A stretch of DNA of 64,000 nucleotides from Odiellus spinosus (lineage: Eukaryota; Arthropoda; Arachnida; Opiliones; Phalangiidae): contig OY987227.1 in the NCBI GenBank assembly GCA_963920705.1, positions 12,875,602 to 12,939,601 of the forward strand. Reading direction: 5' to 3'. The position numbers and the translations under genes were made by a program. A model generated the notes under the pieces. It did not search any database and was not told where the DNA came from. It saw nothing but the letters and a program-made list of their open reading frames with translations. Positions 60,951 to 64,000 of this stretch are shown here, piece by piece (position 1 is the stretch's first letter; each line of letters opens with the position of its first letter).

Positions 60951-61762
60951 TTAAAAACGTGAAAGTTTCGTCGTTGACTAAAGAATTCACTCGTGGACTA
61001 GCAGCATTTACTATAGAGGTCTTAGAAATGCACCCACTTAGAAATTGAAAATATCTTACATTTATGTACTGGTAATAATCTATATCTGACCTATATCTCT
61101 TCGCTCGATAAGGGTTAAGAACATCTTAAAAGTGTCATTTCTATGACACCTAACAACATGTTTAGTTTTCATTAGCTAAAACAACTATTGTTTATAGTTT
61201 CATTATTGATTAAAATTAACACCATTCACCTAACCTTTCTTCGAAAGTTCACATCACTATTCGAAAACCCATCATCTTTTAGGGATATTGCGCATTCTCG
61301 ACTCATTTTACAGTTACAAAGTTTCTAGTGTGAACGAGGATAAATATTAATGGTATTGAGTCACGACTTAGTGACATTTACTTCCCGCAAATGCTTGATA
61401 TTTAAATTCAAGACTCTAATAAATGATTGGTGTTTCGTATTCTGCAAAGGTTAAATTACATGTGTGTAGCTTAATAGGTTCTTGCTTGGACTTATAAACA
61501 CGTTTATTAGTAATTTTCTATGAAAATAGTTAGACCTATTAGTTGTCAATAATTTTAAGGATATTATGAATATACATTTAATATCAGCTGTTGTTTCATT
61601 TTACTTTTAATAAGAGAAGTTGTCTTTCAAAATCTCGTACAGGAAATTAACAAATACGAATATTTCTCCCAATATTAACTTCAAAATTTGATATAATTCC
61701 TCTTTTTATTTTAGAAGTGACTTATATTCTAACTTAGAATGGAAAATGAAATTTAGACTTAC

Positions 61763-61832
61763 CGTTTTCGCTTGCCAAAACGAAGCCTAAAAGAGCTAAC
61801 CATAACAAAAACGAACTTAGCCTAATTTCCAT
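61763..61832 (-). CDS. Signal-peptide exon (exon 1) of the peptide precursor
   Basis: ATG at 61832-61830 opens a 23-codon frame: MEIRLSS, then a leucine-rich hydrophobic core (FLLWLALLGFVLA), then SEN, a typical secretory signal peptide with likely cleavage after LA-S or nearby. It ends in phase 1 at a strong donor (G|GTAAGT). The peptide exon at 39984 begins in the matching phase after a good acceptor and has no start codon or signal of its own, so the two are joined here. It is the first ATG downstream of the candidate transcription start. The 21.8-kb separation makes the join an inference. Confidence 0.72.
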
Positions 61833-62011
61833 TATTAGGCTCGGACTTAATATTACGTTTGAAATAAAAAAAACTTATTTCGAAGTTTCTCTATATTCAA
61901 GTTTTTCTAAAGATAAACTACAGACCGATTTTTAACGGTTAGATCTACGTCACGATCGTCCCGTTGGAAAAGTTTCCTGGCTAGTTTTGAGAGAATAGCG
62001 TCCGAGCTTGG

Positions 62012-62065
62012 GAGTGAAGTATGGACGTGTGGCGATAGCACTTTTAAAAGCAAAGACTCCGCCCC
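62012..62065 (-). promoter_or_regulatory. Candidate core promoter of the peptide precursor gene
   Basis: On the minus strand a GC box (GGGGCGGAG, 62065-62057) and a TATA-like TTTTAAAA (62049-62042) lie upstream of an initiator-like TTCACTCC whose A is at 62015, about 33 bases from the TATA element. This would give a 5' UTR of about 183 nt with no upstream ATG before the signal-peptide exon. A TGACGT (CRE-like) motif lies within the UTR. Motif evidence only. Confidence 0.45.
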
Positions 62066-62680
62066 GAATGCTTCTCTCTCTGTTTCATCTTCCGCGCACG
62101 CGCCGTAACTCGTTTTTCGCACCGTGAGGGGAAGGGGCCCGTGTTGAAAGTACTTTAGAGTTACAGTATAATATAGCCCCCCCCCCCCTACGAAAAAAAT
62201 AAGTGAGAGTTGGGAAGAGATTGGAATATGTAATTTCACTCCTGGACTCCTTTGAATTTAGTCTTTTGATTTCAGCCGCTGCGGGTAGGAATAAACCGTC
62301 TCCGCTTTTCTCAAAATTAGGTCTAAGATATTTTATAGTTTTTAAAGGGCTAGTCTGATGCAATTTCACATTTTAGTCAAGAAGAGACTCTAATACCAGG
62401 GACCAGTCACTCAGATTAATAGGTGTACAGGCTATACCTTCGACTGTACTAAAGCGATTACGCGTAATCTTTAAAATCCCTGCTTTTGACAGCTCTAAAA
62501 TCATGTAGAGTTCTTTTCCAATTTTAGTTAAAATAAGGAATCGAGTAGAAGTCGCTTTTAAAGTAAATTTGAACTAAAATGAAGATAGTATTCCTAATAT
62601 TCATGAAGGTATTTGGGTAAAAGAACTCGCAAACATAGTTCGTAAAAACTTTTAATTTTCACTTTTCAGCTTTCCTTTAA

Positions 62681-63111
62681 AGGGATAATGCAACCTAACA
62701 ACAAGTGATTTTTTATCACTTCATTTTTGTTTAAATAGGCCTAATCCACTAGTGAAGCAATTTACGAACTAATATTAAACTAGAAATAAATTTAAAACTT
62801 ACCCGGAAAATACGCTTACCGGGATTTATGGAGATGTTGATTTTCTCGCTTATAAGATCTAGCGACCAATCGAATGCGATTGTAAGTATCGTGGAGATCT
62901 CGCGTGAACGACGGGCTTTTGCTCATTGGTCGCTAGAATACACGGAGGCAATTCAGGATCTCCATGAATCCCGCTAAGCCTATTTTTATGGTAAGTTTTA
63001 AATTTATTTCTAGTTTAATATTTGTTTTGTAAACTTTTTATTGGTGGATTAGGTGGATTTAAACAATAAGGAATCGATATAAAATCACTTGTTATTATGT
63101 TGTATTCTCCC
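62681..63111. mobile_element. Hairpin MITE with TTAA target duplication, copy 2 (431 bp)
   Basis: Same family as 47651-48038: flanked by TTAA (62677-62680 and 63112-63115), termini AGGGATAATGCAACC / ATTCTCCC, and the same internal ACTTACC / GGTAAGT and TAGCGACCAATCG blocks. It is diverged in the middle, where its arms (GGAGATGTTGATT against GATCTCCATGAATC) pair for longer. Confidence 0.8.
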
Positions 63112-63115
63112 TTTA

Positions 63116-64000
63116 AAATGTTAATTTAAAATAAATTGAGCGAGAGAAACCTTATTTTCCAAATTCTTTTTTCTTTCATTCCTTCAAATTCACTCGTTTT
63201 TTTCTATTCCATCTCTTTCGTTTACAAATTCGTTCCACTGAGTCTCAAAGTATCATCAGTAGGTTTTTTTCCTTCCACTTTTGCACGCACCATTTCTATT
63301 CGAACAAAGGCAAGAAGCTTGCGGGGTAAAACTACCTAAAAACCTTGGTTTCTCTTTCAATGTATCCCTGGGCCCAAAAATGAAGCTAGGCAAAAATATT
63401 TCTATATTTTTTTAAGTGGCCCGAAGGGACAAAATAATAGGAATATGTTTAGAATATACTCATCGTCAGTCAAATTCGGAAAAAAGATGTTTACCGTTGT
63501 TTTTTTATGGAGTTTAAAATCGAGTTTCACTACGCCGTAGTATCGTCAGTTCTGAAATATCCTTTTGGCATTTAGCGAAGGTGTCTTGGGCCTGGAAAAC
63601 TTTTCCAACTAGTTTTAGTTTTCCCCCGAAATCTTTTCACACTTGAAAATGAATTTGCAAAATGTATATATAAGGAATAACTCCCTCTTTAAGTTGAAGC
63701 GAAGTCACTTTCTATAGCGTTACTGTTGACTTTTTAGGTTTTTTTTGAATGATACACGAAAATAACCCGTTTCTCTTAAAGCTCAAGGATTTAGAAAAGG
63801 AACCTCCCCTCAAGAACTATTTGCTAATCGCATTTTATACGCAATAAGGTTTACCATTGTATATTATTCCGCTTAGACTTTCGCTACTATGCAAATTAGA
63901 GTGAAAAAAGATTTTGGGATGAAATTTTTCATTTTTTATTTGTTTGTTTGGAAGAAATAAAGCCAATTTAAACGGTTAAAATTAAGAATAAAGGGTTAGG
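63116..64000. other. Right-hand intergenic end, nothing recognised
   Basis: AT-rich sequence without a supported gene; the frame at 63136-63339 has no domain or splice context. Confidence 0.45.

Larger units (their letters stand above)
39985..61762 (-). other. Proposed 21.8-kb intron 1 of the peptide precursor gene
   Basis: The donor GTAAGT at 61762 (minus) and the acceptor at 39985 delimit it. The sequence between is AT-rich and repeat-rich: MITEs, minisatellites, a possible Helentron-type unit, and long A or T tracts at about 46054-46078 and 54837-54876. I find no nested gene; the open frames in it are short or lie in tandem repeats. Long first introns often hold enhancers, but none is identifiable by eye. 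Confidence 0.55.

Noticed and set aside
20300-62740. Recurrent palindrome TTAGGCCTAA/AGGCCT across the window
   Set aside because: Several occurrences belong to repeat families and the rest are scattered; no array or positional pattern that would suggest a function.
63990-64000. GGGTTAGG at the window end, resembling insect telomere repeat TTAGG
   Set aside because: A single occurrence with no tandem array.
1-64000. CRISPR arrays, operons, tRNA or rRNA genes
   Set aside because: Eukaryotic sequence; the tandem repeats lack spacer structure, and no tRNA or rRNA fold or sequence was recognised by eye.

Overview
The window is nuclear DNA from an arthropod, most likely an insect. It is AT-rich (roughly two thirds A+T by eye), its genes have many short GT-AG introns, and it carries pickpocket-type DEG/ENaC channels, several ninjurins, long homopolymer tracts and many small inverted-repeat elements. 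The species cannot be told from the sequence. All gene models below were spliced by hand from the reading frames; no transcript data were available.

Layout. Positions 1-2.9 kb hold a hairpin repeat and the upstream region of PDCL. 2.99-4.6 kb (+) is a complete phosducin-like protein gene, 8 exons. 5.8-8.96 kb (-) is a ten-finger C2H2 zinc-finger gene, 8 exons. 11.4-31.25 kb (+) holds three ninjurin-domain genes. A complete pickpocket gene (25.7-29.1 kb, +) lies between the second and third, and a second pickpocket gene (31.4-33.8 kb, -) meets the third ninjurin tail to tail. The two pickpocket genes share exon phases throughout and mostly exact exon lengths, so they are duplicates.

38.65-61.83 kb (-) is, as reconstructed here, one gene for a secreted multi-copy peptide precursor. 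A signal-peptide exon near 61.8 kb joins in phase, across a 21.8 kb intron, to two exons at 38.65-39.98 kb. These encode eight related copies of the form (F/Y)DPxx..(F/Y)xGL-Gly-Lys-Arg, that is, C-terminally amidated ...GL-NH2 peptides separated by mostly acidic spacers. I cannot assign them to a named insect neuropeptide family, and they are the best candidate for something undescribed.

The rest is intergenic or intronic DNA rich in small repeats: several MITE-like families (one group flanked by TTAA), a nested pair of inverted-repeat elements inside a pickpocket intron exactly at its 5' splice site, a possible Helentron-type element with an internal minisatellite, and tandem repeats of about 20, 29, 30, 33 and 38 bp. 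Two events touch coding potential: the transposon whose target duplication copied a splice donor (first pickpocket gene), and an AG-to-AA change at one splice acceptor of the second, otherwise intact, pickpocket gene.
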